Origin: Planctomycetota bacterium | GTDB taxonomy: Bacteria; Planctomycetota; Phycisphaerae; SM23-33 | DNA length: 5,188 bases | Assembly: GCA_021160865.1 (NCBI GenBank) | Contig: JAGHBS010000035.1 | Coordinates: forward strand, 1-5,188 | Direction of reading: 5' to 3' | Shown: positions 1 to 5,188 of the stretch, in pieces | How positions within the stretch are numbered: the first letter of the stretch is position 1 | Layout of the letters: the number at the start of each line of letters is the position of its first letter | Program-made: the position numbers and the translations under genes | The notes under the pieces: model-generated | Database searches by the model: none | Seen by the model: the letters and a program-made list of their open reading frames with translations, nothing else | What the model was told of the DNA's origin: nothing

Positions 1-2016
1 GAGTATCCTTGCGCCAAGTGGAATTGCAGCCCCCTTTAGACCGTCAGGATAACCCTTGCCATCATATCGCTCATGATGAAAGCGTACGGCAGGAATCTGA
101 TGCTCGAGTATTCCGATACCTTCGAGAATTTTCGCACCCATGATGGGATGTTTTTTCATCAGCTGCCATTCCCGTTCATTCAATTCGCCCTCCTTGAGCA
201 AAATGCTATCAGGTAAACTGATTTTACCAATATCATGAAGTTTGGCAGCGTGAGAAATACCCTCGACTACATGCTGGGGTAAATGCATTTGCTTTGCTAT
301 TAGAGTTGCATATCTGCATACATTGGCAGAGTGATTTTTAGTTAGTTTATCCCGCATTTCCAAAGCAGCGACCAGACTATCCATTGATTTTTCAAACAAC
401 ATTCTTGATCGAACATCCTGACTTGAGATTACTGTTGCGCGTGTCGTCAACTTGTCATACCGCTTCTCCTTCCCCACGAATAATTCTACCTCCTCGTTAG
501 CAACAGCAATTTGATTTCTGCCCCCACGCTTGGCGACATATAAGGCTTGATCAGCCAGGCCCACGAATTCTTCCGGACTATTAATCCCACGCGCACTTAT
601 ATCAGTAATTCCAATCGAAACAGTACAAGCCACTTTCAACTCTCCCTTACCGATAGGCCTTTCGGCAAGGCGTTGCTGGCTTCTTTGGGCAACTGTAATT
701 GCTTCGGATAAATCTGTTTCAGGCATCAATACTGCAAATTCATCGCCGCCAAACCTTGTAGCAATATCTTGCGAACGGACTTCCTGCCTTAGTACCTCGG
801 CAAGGTTTTGAAGCATCAGGTCGCCTACCTGATGGCCAAAGGTATCATTGGTTGTTTTGAAATGATCGACATCCATAATCATCAGTGCTAATGGACGATT
901 GTACCGTCGGGCACGATAAAACTCACGCACAAGCGAGCGTTCAAAGGTGCGTCGATTCCATAAATTCGTAAGGAAATCAGTAGAGGAAAGTTTTTCAACA
1001 TGAGCCAAGACACGCTCAAACCGTTTGGATAGCACCAATGCCTCTCCGCGCAAGCCTTCTGAAAGACTATCAACCTTCTGTCCAGATCTTAGCCGTTCGA
1101 CTCGCTTCAGCAAGGTCGCTGTTGGTCCGGATATGAGGGTGTGAATGATTATAATCATCAAACCAGCAAATCCTATAATCAATCCTACTGTTACGATGAG
1201 CGCCTCATGAATCATATGCACCTGACGAACGAACTGGGCAGCACCTGACACCATAATATACCCCACTGGTACCCCCGTTGAATCACGCAAAACATTAGCA
1301 CCTTTTACAAAGTAATCACGTGTCGTCCAGAGAATCCGTCCATACGTTGAAACCGGCTCCTCTTTCGGTAATTCATAAGCGGATACAACCTCAACTTTGG
1401 CACCAACGACGGCTGAAATTTCTGTAAAGAAAGAGGCGTCCATCGGCCTTATGGACACAATATATCCAATCTTTCGCCCATCGTCTCGTCGTATCGCACA
1501 ACGTGCAAATAATGCCAGACCAAGAGGAGTTTTGCCTATCCCGAAAACATCCTCACGATTTGAATACACACGAAAGAAAACTGACCCACTGATATCTTCG
1601 TGTGGCTTGAATAAATTGAACCTTACCAACCTCCTATCCTTCTTACTCCATGCCGCTAACACTTTCTTCTCTGCATCGCATAGAACTATCGCCGATACTC
1701 CCTTTGCCTGAAATGACACATTGGGCAATTCATTCTTCGCATCAGATATATTCTCTCTACCAATGTACTCTCTAATTTCTGGGCGAGTTGACCAAGCGGT
1801 AGTGAGCATAAGGATACGATTCCCCTCTGCCCGGAAGAAGTACTCGCTTAGCCGTATCCAATCTGATACGACCTGCCGTCGAATACGCTGGGTTTGCCTG
1901 TCCAAATGGGGACGGATATACGCAAGATGAAGTAGCACGACGCCCCCTGCCCACACTATCGCAACTATCAACAGTATGAATGATGACCTAACGAAACCTC
2001 TCGCCTTTGTCCACAT
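1..2016 (-). CDS. Membrane sensor with GGDEF diguanylate cyclase and HD-GYP phosphodiesterase domains, partial (C-terminus beyond window)
   Basis: This inner-membrane enzyme is predicted both to make and to break down cyclic di-GMP. The 672 visible codons are open throughout. TM helices lie near residues 11-34 and 271-294. The region between them resembles a CHASE4 sensor (pattern GYIVSIRPMD near 184-193), but that match is weak. A HAMP-like linker follows (about 295-340). The GGDEF domain (about 342-505) has STDFLTNLWNRR, MDVDHFK (D382, D384), GHQVGD (394-399), GGDEF (423-427), ALYVAKRGGRN, and an I-site R414-S-Q-D417 exactly five residues before GGDEF, so product inhibition is expected. The HD-GYP domain (from about 540) has H562, H594-D595, K598, H623, H647-H648-E649 and DGKGYP (652-657). 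The conserved distal Asp of the family lies beyond the window. ATG at 2016 is the first possible start, because an in-frame TGA sits two codons upstream. The ligand sensed and the net activity are unknown. Confidence 0.95.
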   Translation of the reverse strand, partial: MWTKARGFVRSSFILLIVAIVWAGGVVLLHLAYIRPHLDRQTQRIRRQVVSDWIRLSEYFFRAEGNRILMLTTAWSTRPEIREYIGRENISDAKNELPNVSFQAKGVSAIVLCDAEKKVLAAWSKKDRRLVRFNLFKPHEDISGSVFFRVYSNREDVFGIGKTPLGLALFARCAIRRDDGRKIGYIVSIRPMDASFFTEISAVVGAKVEVVSAYELPKEEPVSTYGRILWTTRDYFVKGANVLRDSTGVPVGYIMVSGAAQFVRQVHMIHEALIVTVGLIIGFAGLMIIIIHTLISGPTATLLKRVERLRSGQKVDSLSEGLRGEALVLSKRFERVLAHVEKLSSTDFLTNLWNRRTFERSLVREFYRARRYNRPLALMIMDVDHFKTTNDTFGHQVGDLMLQNLAEVLRQEVRSQDIATRFGGDEFAVLMPETDLSEAITVAQRSQQRLAERPIGKGELKVACTVSIGITDISARGINSPEEFVGLADQALYVAKRGGRNQIAVANEEVELFVGKEKRYDKLTTRATVISSQDVRSRMLFEKSMDSLVAALEMRDKLTKNHSANVCRYATLIAKQMHLPQHVVEGISHAAKLHDIGKISLPDSILLKEGELNEREWQLMKKHPIMGAKILEGIGILEHQIPAVRFHHERYDGKGYPDGLKGAAIPLGARIL

Positions 2017-2027
2017 ATCTCAACTTA

Positions 2028-2033
2028 CTCCTT
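2028..2033 (-). promoter_or_regulatory. Ribosome binding site of the GGDEF/HD-GYP gene
   Basis: The minus strand reads AAGGAG here, 11 bases before the ATG at 2016. The spacing is longer than usual, but no alternative in-frame start exists because of the TGA at 2022-2020. The surrounding ten bases, GTAAGGAGTA, are identical to those before the ferredoxin gene. Confidence 0.6.
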
Positions 2034-2069
2034 ACTGCACAATCTCGTGGGCCGGGGGATTCCACCTAT

Positions 2070-2097
2070 ATGATAAACAGGCGAAAATTCACTTCAC
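2070..2097 (-). promoter_or_regulatory. Candidate sigma70-type promoter for the GGDEF/HD-GYP gene
   Basis: On the minus strand, GTGAAG (2097-2092) and TATCAT (2075-2070) are separated by 16 bases. They match the -35 and -10 consensus at 4/6 and 5/6 positions. The predicted transcript would begin near 2063, leaving a leader of about 46 bases. The match is by eye only, and other -10 choices (CATATA, TATAGG) overlap it. Confidence 0.3.
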
Positions 2098-2171
2098 GTA
2101 CACTTCCCTACAGGGTTGTAAGGACCTTGGCGAGGATTAGTTGATTGTTTATTCGGAACAATTCACTCCAA

Positions 2172-2198
2172 ACTTGAAAAAGAAATGTTTTTGCAAGT
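2172..2198. repeat. Inverted repeat with 10-base arms in the divergent promoter region
   Basis: The arms ACTTGAAAAA (2172-2181) and TTTTGCAAGT (2189-2198) pair at 9 of 10 positions, with one mismatch (2177/2193), around a 7-base centre. No T-run follows on either strand, and the repeat sits upstream of both divergent genes, so a terminator is unlikely. An operator or a structured DNA site is more plausible. Its centre is about 89 bases upstream of the predicted ferredoxin transcription start and about 120 bases upstream of that of the c-di-GMP gene. Confidence 0.5.
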
Positions 2199-2238
2199 GT
2201 GCATGTGAAATTGGAAAACAATAATCTTGACAAAATCC

Positions 2239-2267
2239 TTTACTCTGGAAGGTCAATTTGCTATAAG
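2239..2267 (+). promoter_or_regulatory. Candidate sigma70-type promoter for the ferredoxin gene
   Basis: TTTACT (2239-2244) and TATAAG (2262-2267) are separated by 17 bases and match the -35 and -10 consensus at 4/6 and 5/6. Transcription would begin near 2274, giving a leader of about 58 bases. A perfect TTGACA at 2227-2232 lies 29 bases from the same -10, too far to serve as its partner. Confidence 0.4.
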
Positions 2268-2318
2268 GCGTTATCATACTTAAATGGTTGTCGGTAAAAA
2301 TTGATGGAAATTAAACGT

Positions 2319-2324
2319 AAGGAG
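2319..2324 (+). promoter_or_regulatory. Ribosome binding site that decides the GTG start of the ferredoxin
   Basis: AAGGAG lies seven bases before GTG at 2332. No in-frame ATG exists that would leave the first cysteine motif intact, so this site fixes the GTG start and the reading M-A-Y-V-I-D. Confidence 0.8.
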
Positions 2325-2331
2325 TACGCCA

Positions 2332-2502
2332 GTGGCATACGTAATCGACGAAAACTGTACTGCTTGTGGAACATGCAAGGATGTCTGCCCTGTTGAGGCA
2401 ATTAACGAAGGTGAACCCATCTATACGATAAACCCCGATACGTGTATCGATTGTGGGCAATGCGCTGATGCTTGTCCAGTTGATGCAATCCACCCACAGT
2501 AA
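2332..2502 (+). CDS. Small 2[4Fe-4S] ferredoxin (clostridial type, 56 residues)
   Basis: This is a soluble, low-potential electron carrier. Two CxxCxxCxxxCP motifs are complete: C9, C12, C15, C19-P20 and C38, C41, C44, C48-P49. Each is followed by the usual V-(E/D)-A-I. The two halves are the internal duplication typical of this family, and 56 residues is the normal full length. Each [4Fe-4S] cluster is expected to take three cysteines from one motif and the fourth from the other. The gene starts at GTG behind a strong AAGGAG site and ends at TAA. It seems to be transcribed alone: the upstream gene is divergent and the next gene begins 323 bases on. The redox partners cannot be read from this window, since no hydrogenase, oxidoreductase or nitrogenase gene is adjacent. 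The ORF is too short for many gene callers, but it is certain from the motifs. Confidence 0.97.
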   Translation: MAYVIDENCTACGTCKDVCPVEAINEGEPIYTINPDTCIDCGQCADACPVDAIHPQ

Positions 2503-2545
2503 TATATCATCTACAAGTGCCGAGACAAAATGCATTTTTAATCAT

Positions 2546-2565
2546 CGTATCGTAAGAATGATACG
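2546..2565 (+). repeat. Hairpin downstream of the ferredoxin gene
   Basis: CGTATC (2546-2551) and GATACG (2560-2565) are perfect complements with eight bases between them. A G-T pair can extend the stem to seven. It starts 43 bases after the ferredoxin stop. No T-run follows directly, so it may protect the 3' end of the mRNA rather than terminate transcription. Confidence 0.45.
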
Positions 2566-2566
2566 C

Positions 2567-2582
2567 ACACTGGTGGTGTTTT
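2567..2582 (+). terminator. Weak intrinsic terminator candidate after the ferredoxin
   Basis: ACACT (2567-2571) can pair with GGTGT (2575-2579), including one G-T pair, around a 3-base loop. TTT then GATTT follows, so the stem leads into a T-rich tail. The stem is short and the T-run is broken, so the call is tentative. It follows directly on the hairpin at 2546-2565. Confidence 0.3.
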
Positions 2583-2753
2583 GATTTAGTAGGGATTTAC
2601 CCAGAGCAAGGACGAGAGGCGGAAGGAAGATAAGATTAGGCCCCGTTTTTGTGTGTTAAGTCCCAAGACACTTGTGTATCCCATTACCTCTTATAGCATC
2701 CAAAAGCAAACTCCTCACAGGAACATTACGCATTAAAAAGCGTCTAATCTTTC

Positions 2754-2763
2754 TATCATGATA
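2754..2763. repeat. Perfect 10-base palindrome upstream of the TPR/peptidase gene
   Basis: TATCATGATA is its own reverse complement. Its centre lies about 38 bases upstream of the predicted transcription start, next to where a -35 box would lie, and no good -35 hexamer is visible there. It could be an activator or repressor site, but a palindrome of this size may also arise by chance. Confidence 0.3.
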
Positions 2764-2784
2764 CCACTGTTCAGATTCATCCGA

Positions 2785-2790
2785 TATAAT
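2785..2790 (+). promoter_or_regulatory. -10 box of the TPR/peptidase gene promoter
   Basis: A perfect TATAAT lies 35 bases before the ATG, which would put the transcription start near 2797. The -35 region (about 2762-2767, TACCAC) is poor, which suggests an activator-dependent or weak promoter. The box sits inside an inverted repeat, CGATA (2782-2786) and TATCG (2796-2800) around nine bases, which could be an operator. Confidence 0.45.
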
Positions 2791-2815
2791 TGAAGTATCG
2801 AAATGGCCTTTTCAC

Positions 2816-2820
2816 AAGGA
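2816..2820 (+). promoter_or_regulatory. Ribosome binding site of the TPR/peptidase gene
   Basis: AAGGA lies five bases before the ATG at 2826. It supports this start, as does the signal peptide that follows at once. The in-frame TAA at 2787-2789 excludes any start further upstream except an unsupported TTG at 2790. Confidence 0.7.
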
Positions 2821-2825
2821 ATAAT

Positions 2826-5188
2826 ATGACAAAGAGAGCCCTCAAGATAATCCTGATAAGCCTTGTATTAACTATTTCTACGGTACCGCAATATACCTCT
2901 GCCCAAACTGCTGAGCAAAATGCAACGAGCCGACGGGCAAATCTGCCTATAATCAAAAAGAGCAAAACTACTCTTTCCCTCACCCAGGCAAGGAAATTTT
3001 ACATCCAGGGCAAATACAACCAAGCCATTAAAACGTATAAGTCGCTGCTGACAAATCCTGCTCTGGCAATCTCTGCTCGAATAGGATTAGCAAAAACATA
3101 CGCAATCATTGGGCGATATGACGATGCAATAAAGACACTGAAACTATGCGCCCAGCGAGCAGCAAACAACGCTGATTGGCATGTGCTCATCTCTGAACTT
3201 TTCGTCAAGAAGGGGAATTATCATCAAGCACAACATCATGCTCGCAAGGCGTTTTTTATAAGCAAAGATTGGGCACCAGCAATATACCAACTTGGTAAAG
3301 TGCTTGAAATCCTTGGGAAGAAATCCGAAGCAATAAAAATCTACAAGCAGATAGACAGGGCTGTTGCGAGAAAAGATTTCACTCACGATGCACGAAGCCT
3401 AACTGCTGCGGGGATGGTGCTGGCAAGGTACGCAACGCTCACCGGTCAAAAGGCATCGATGCAAGCACCGAATATCCTTCACAACTATTTCCAGCGGGCA
3501 TACCAGGAGGTTGACAAGCAATACTGGCCTGCCAACGTTGCTGCCGGGATGTTCCTGCTGGAAAAGCACAATCCCCGTGCCGCAGGGCAAGAGTTCAGCC
3601 TGGCTTTGAAGACAAATCCACGCATTCCCGATGCTCTGGTAGGAATGGGGCTGATCTCCTTGCAACGCTGGCGATTTGAACAAGCAATCGCCCAGGCTGA
3701 TAAGGCGTTAAGTATCAACCCCAACAGTTCCAATGCATTGTTGCTCAAGGCTGCTGTTTATATGCAATGGCGGAAATTCGATAAGGTCCGCCCGATAATA
3801 GACAAGGTCTTGAAGGTAAATCCGAATAATCTCGATGCGCTTTCATTGGCAGCAGCGCTTTACGAGCGGCTTTATCAACCCGAAAAGGCAAAACCTTTCA
3901 TTGAAAAAGTTGAGCAAATAAATCCACAATACGCTCTACTCTACCAGACAATCGCTAGGTGGCTTTCAGCAGGTAGACAATTTGAGCGCGCGGAAGGATA
4001 TTACAAAAAGGCAATAAAACTCGCACCGGAACTGGCTGGCCCCGTGACAGGTTTGGGTCTGTTATACATGCAAACCGGTCAGGAGGAATTAGCCGCTAAG
4101 ACGCTCAAAAAGGCTGCCGAAATAGACGACTACCGTGCCGATGTTCAGCGGTATCTTCACCTGCTGAAGAAACTTCGCAACTTCAAGGTTAAGGAAACAA
4201 AACATTTCATCATCAAAGTTGACGGTAAGACCGATGCCGTTCTGCTGGACTTGCTCGCCGAGCATGCCGAGCGGATTTACCCAGAAATATGCAGCGATTT
4301 CGACTACCATCCCACTGGCAAGACCCTCATAGAATTATTCCCCACGCACGAGGATTTCTCCGTTCGTATAAGCGGTAAGGGCTGGATTGGAACGGTTGGT
4401 GCTTGCACAGGCCCGGTAATTGCGATGTCTGCACCTGACCCGCTTCGGGGCGGGTTCGGCTCATTCAACTGGGCAGTGGTTGTAAGGCACGAGTTCACTC
4501 ACACCGTAACGCTTGCTGCCACGAAGAATCGCATTCCACACTGGTTTACCGAGGCATGCGCGGTCTGGGAACAGCCCGATAGAAGAAGTTTCAATGCCGT
4601 CAAGATGTTGGTCGACGCTGTCCGAAACAACAGGCTCTACCCGGTCAAGTCGCTCAGCTGGGGGTTCATCAGGCCAAGTCGTCGGGGTGCACGCTCGCTG
4701 GCATACGCCCAATCCGAATGGATATTCGAGTACATCGTCGAAACAAAAGGATATGAAACCATTGTCAAGATGCTAAAGGCCTTTCGTGATGGCTGGCCGC
4801 AGGAAAAGGTCTTCAAAGAAATCCTGGGTTGCAGCGAACGGGAGTTTGATAAACAATTTGCTCGTTGGGCTAAAAAGCAGATTATCGCCTGGGGATTTGA
4901 TCCTTATCCAACCCCTTCACTGACTCAATCCGCTCGTATGGTCAGAAATAACCCCACATCAGCAGAGGCCCACGCCAACTACGCACGGGCATTGTTCGCA
5001 AGAGGTGCATTAGATCGTGCTGAACTGCAAGCCCGCCGAGCGCTGGAAATAGACCCCACCAACGCTCGTGCCCAGGCAGTACTGGGGGTGATCCAGCTAC
5101 GGCGACGAAAATACGATGATGCCATCGAAACGTCGAAGAGATTAGAAAAAATCAACCCCCGAAGCCATATAGCAGCCAAGATAATGGC
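2826..5188 (+). CDS. Exported TPR protein with embedded gluzincin (peptidase MA-like) metalloprotease domain, partial (C-terminus beyond window)
   Basis: 787 codons are open and no stop is reached. Residues 1-26 form a signal peptide: basic MTKR, hydrophobic 8-20, cleavage probably after T-S-A26. At least nine TPR-like helix pairs cover about 52-435, with phrases such as GKYNQAIKTY and ERAEGYYKKAIKLAPE. The peptidase MA-like domain spans about 458-690. Its zinc motif is H555-E556-F-T-H559, and E576 in IPHWFTEACAVWE is the likely third ligand, giving HExxH-x16-E. GWIGTVGA upstream and YAQS (627-630) downstream are also typical of the family. TPRs resume from about 711 (EAHANYARALFARGALDRAE) and continue to the window edge. 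A zinc-dependent peptidase acting outside the cytoplasm is expected, with the TPRs holding a partner or substrate; the substrate is unknown. The usual W-x-x-E-G of the family reads W-F-T-E-A here. The active-site residues look intact, so catalysis is plausible but unproven. Confidence 0.9.
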   Translation, partial: MTKRALKIILISLVLTISTVPQYTSAQTAEQNATSRRANLPIIKKSKTTLSLTQARKFYIQGKYNQAIKTYKSLLTNPALAISARIGLAKTYAIIGRYDDAIKTLKLCAQRAANNADWHVLISELFVKKGNYHQAQHHARKAFFISKDWAPAIYQLGKVLEILGKKSEAIKIYKQIDRAVARKDFTHDARSLTAAGMVLARYATLTGQKASMQAPNILHNYFQRAYQEVDKQYWPANVAAGMFLLEKHNPRAAGQEFSLALKTNPRIPDALVGMGLISLQRWRFEQAIAQADKALSINPNSSNALLLKAAVYMQWRKFDKVRPIIDKVLKVNPNNLDALSLAAALYERLYQPEKAKPFIEKVEQINPQYALLYQTIARWLSAGRQFERAEGYYKKAIKLAPELAGPVTGLGLLYMQTGQEELAAKTLKKAAEIDDYRADVQRYLHLLKKLRNFKVKETKHFIIKVDGKTDAVLLDLLAEHAERIYPEICSDFDYHPTGKTLIELFPTHEDFSVRISGKGWIGTVGACTGPVIAMSAPDPLRGGFGSFNWAVVVRHEFTHTVTLAATKNRIPHWFTEACAVWEQPDRRSFNAVKMLVDAVRNNRLYPVKSLSWGFIRPSRRGARSLAYAQSEWIFEYIVETKGYETIVKMLKAFRDGWPQEKVFKEILGCSEREFDKQFARWAKKQIIAWGFDPYPTPSLTQSARMVRNNPTSAEAHANYARALFARGALDRAELQARRALEIDPTNARAQAVLGVIQLRRRKYDDAIETSKRLEKINPRSHIAAKIM

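Larger units (their letters stand above)
2017..2331. other. Divergent intergenic region between the c-di-GMP enzyme and the ferredoxin
   Basis: This stretch of 315 bases has no supported gene. It holds promoter candidates for both flanking genes, the long inverted repeat at 2172-2198, and two short dyads: CCCT-N2-AGGG at 2106-2115 and AAGG-N-CCTT at 2120-2128. These lie just upstream of the minus-strand promoter. No c-di-GMP riboswitch core of the GEMM type is recognisable by eye. The half near the ferredoxin is clearly AT-rich with A and T tracts. An isolated TTGACA at 2227-2232 has no good -10 at normal spacing. Confidence 0.7.
2503..2825. other. Intergenic region between ferredoxin and TPR/peptidase gene, no gene seen
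   Basis: I find no supported ORF and no tRNA-like or rRNA-like sequence in these 323 bases. The 5' part carries a hairpin (2546-2565) and a weak terminator candidate (2567-2582) for the ferredoxin transcript. The middle has only small dyads: CAAG-N3-CTTG at 2664-2674, and an ACGC/GCGT pair near 2728-2743. The 3' end carries the promoter and ribosome binding site of the next gene. Confidence 0.6.

Noticed and set aside
1397..1930. Plus-strand open frames of 104 and 69 codons opposite the c-di-GMP gene
   Set aside because: They lie antisense to an uninterrupted gene with clear domains, and their translations have no recognisable motif.
2227..2232. Perfect TTGACA as the -35 of the ferredoxin promoter
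   Set aside because: No acceptable -10 lies 16-18 bases downstream; the nearest good -10 (2262-2267) is 29 bases away.
2017..2331. A c-di-GMP riboswitch upstream of either gene
   Set aside because: The conserved GEMM core sequences and paired stems were looked for by eye on both strands and not found.
2311..2535. Minus-strand 74-codon open frame over the ferredoxin
   Set aside because: It is the shadow of the ferredoxin, whose eight cysteines in two motifs settle the coding strand.
2503..2825. A tRNA or degraded gene in the gap
   Set aside because: No T-loop signature, cloverleaf arms or extended coding remnant could be seen.
2777..4712. Several minus-strand open frames of 64-94 codons
   Set aside because: All are antisense to the continuous TPR/peptidase frame, which has a signal peptide, TPRs and an HExxH site.
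4513..4776. Plus-strand 87-codon frame inside the peptidase domain
   Set aside because: It is in another frame over the most conserved part of the peptidase and shows no domain of its own.
1..5188. CRISPR array, insertion sequence or attachment site
   Set aside because: There are no spaced direct repeats, no transposase or integrase motifs and no terminal inverted repeats with target duplications.

Overview
The window holds three convincing genes and two intergenic stretches of about 320 bases. Both long genes run off the window: the first loses its C-terminus at position 1, the second its C-terminus at position 5188. Neither has an internal stop or frameshift.

Layout. Positions 1-2016 on the minus strand encode a membrane-anchored cyclic-di-GMP enzyme. 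It has a periplasmic sensor that looks like CHASE4, a HAMP-like linker, a complete GGDEF diguanylate cyclase with an I-site, and an HD-GYP phosphodiesterase that is cut by the window edge. Positions 2017-2331 are a divergent promoter region with a marked inverted repeat. Positions 2332-2502 on the plus strand encode a 56-residue ferredoxin of the 2[4Fe-4S] type, starting with GTG. Positions 2503-2825 carry a hairpin, a weak terminator candidate and a promoter with dyad symmetry, but no gene. From 2826 to the end, on the plus strand, is a large exported protein. It has a signal peptide, an N-terminal TPR array, a gluzincin (peptidase MA-like) domain with an HEFTH motif, and further TPRs.

Organism. 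The export signal, good Shine-Dalgarno sites (AAGGAG, AAGGA), the clostridial-type ferredoxin and the GGDEF/HD-GYP sensor point to a bacterium, probably one with an anaerobic or facultative lifestyle and a periplasm. Base composition looks moderate, somewhat AT-leaning (not counted). TPR proteins with an embedded peptidase MA-like domain are familiar from Planctomycetota, especially Phycisphaerae-like genomes. That assignment is a low-confidence inference.

Working together. The three genes do not look like one operon: the first is divergent from the second, and the second and third are separated by 323 bases with separate promoter candidates. I see no mobile element, CRISPR array, tRNA or rRNA. 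I found no clear evidence of an undescribed multi-gene system. The most interesting items are the exported TPR/metallopeptidase fusion, the dual-activity c-di-GMP enzyme, and the dyads in the intergenic regions.
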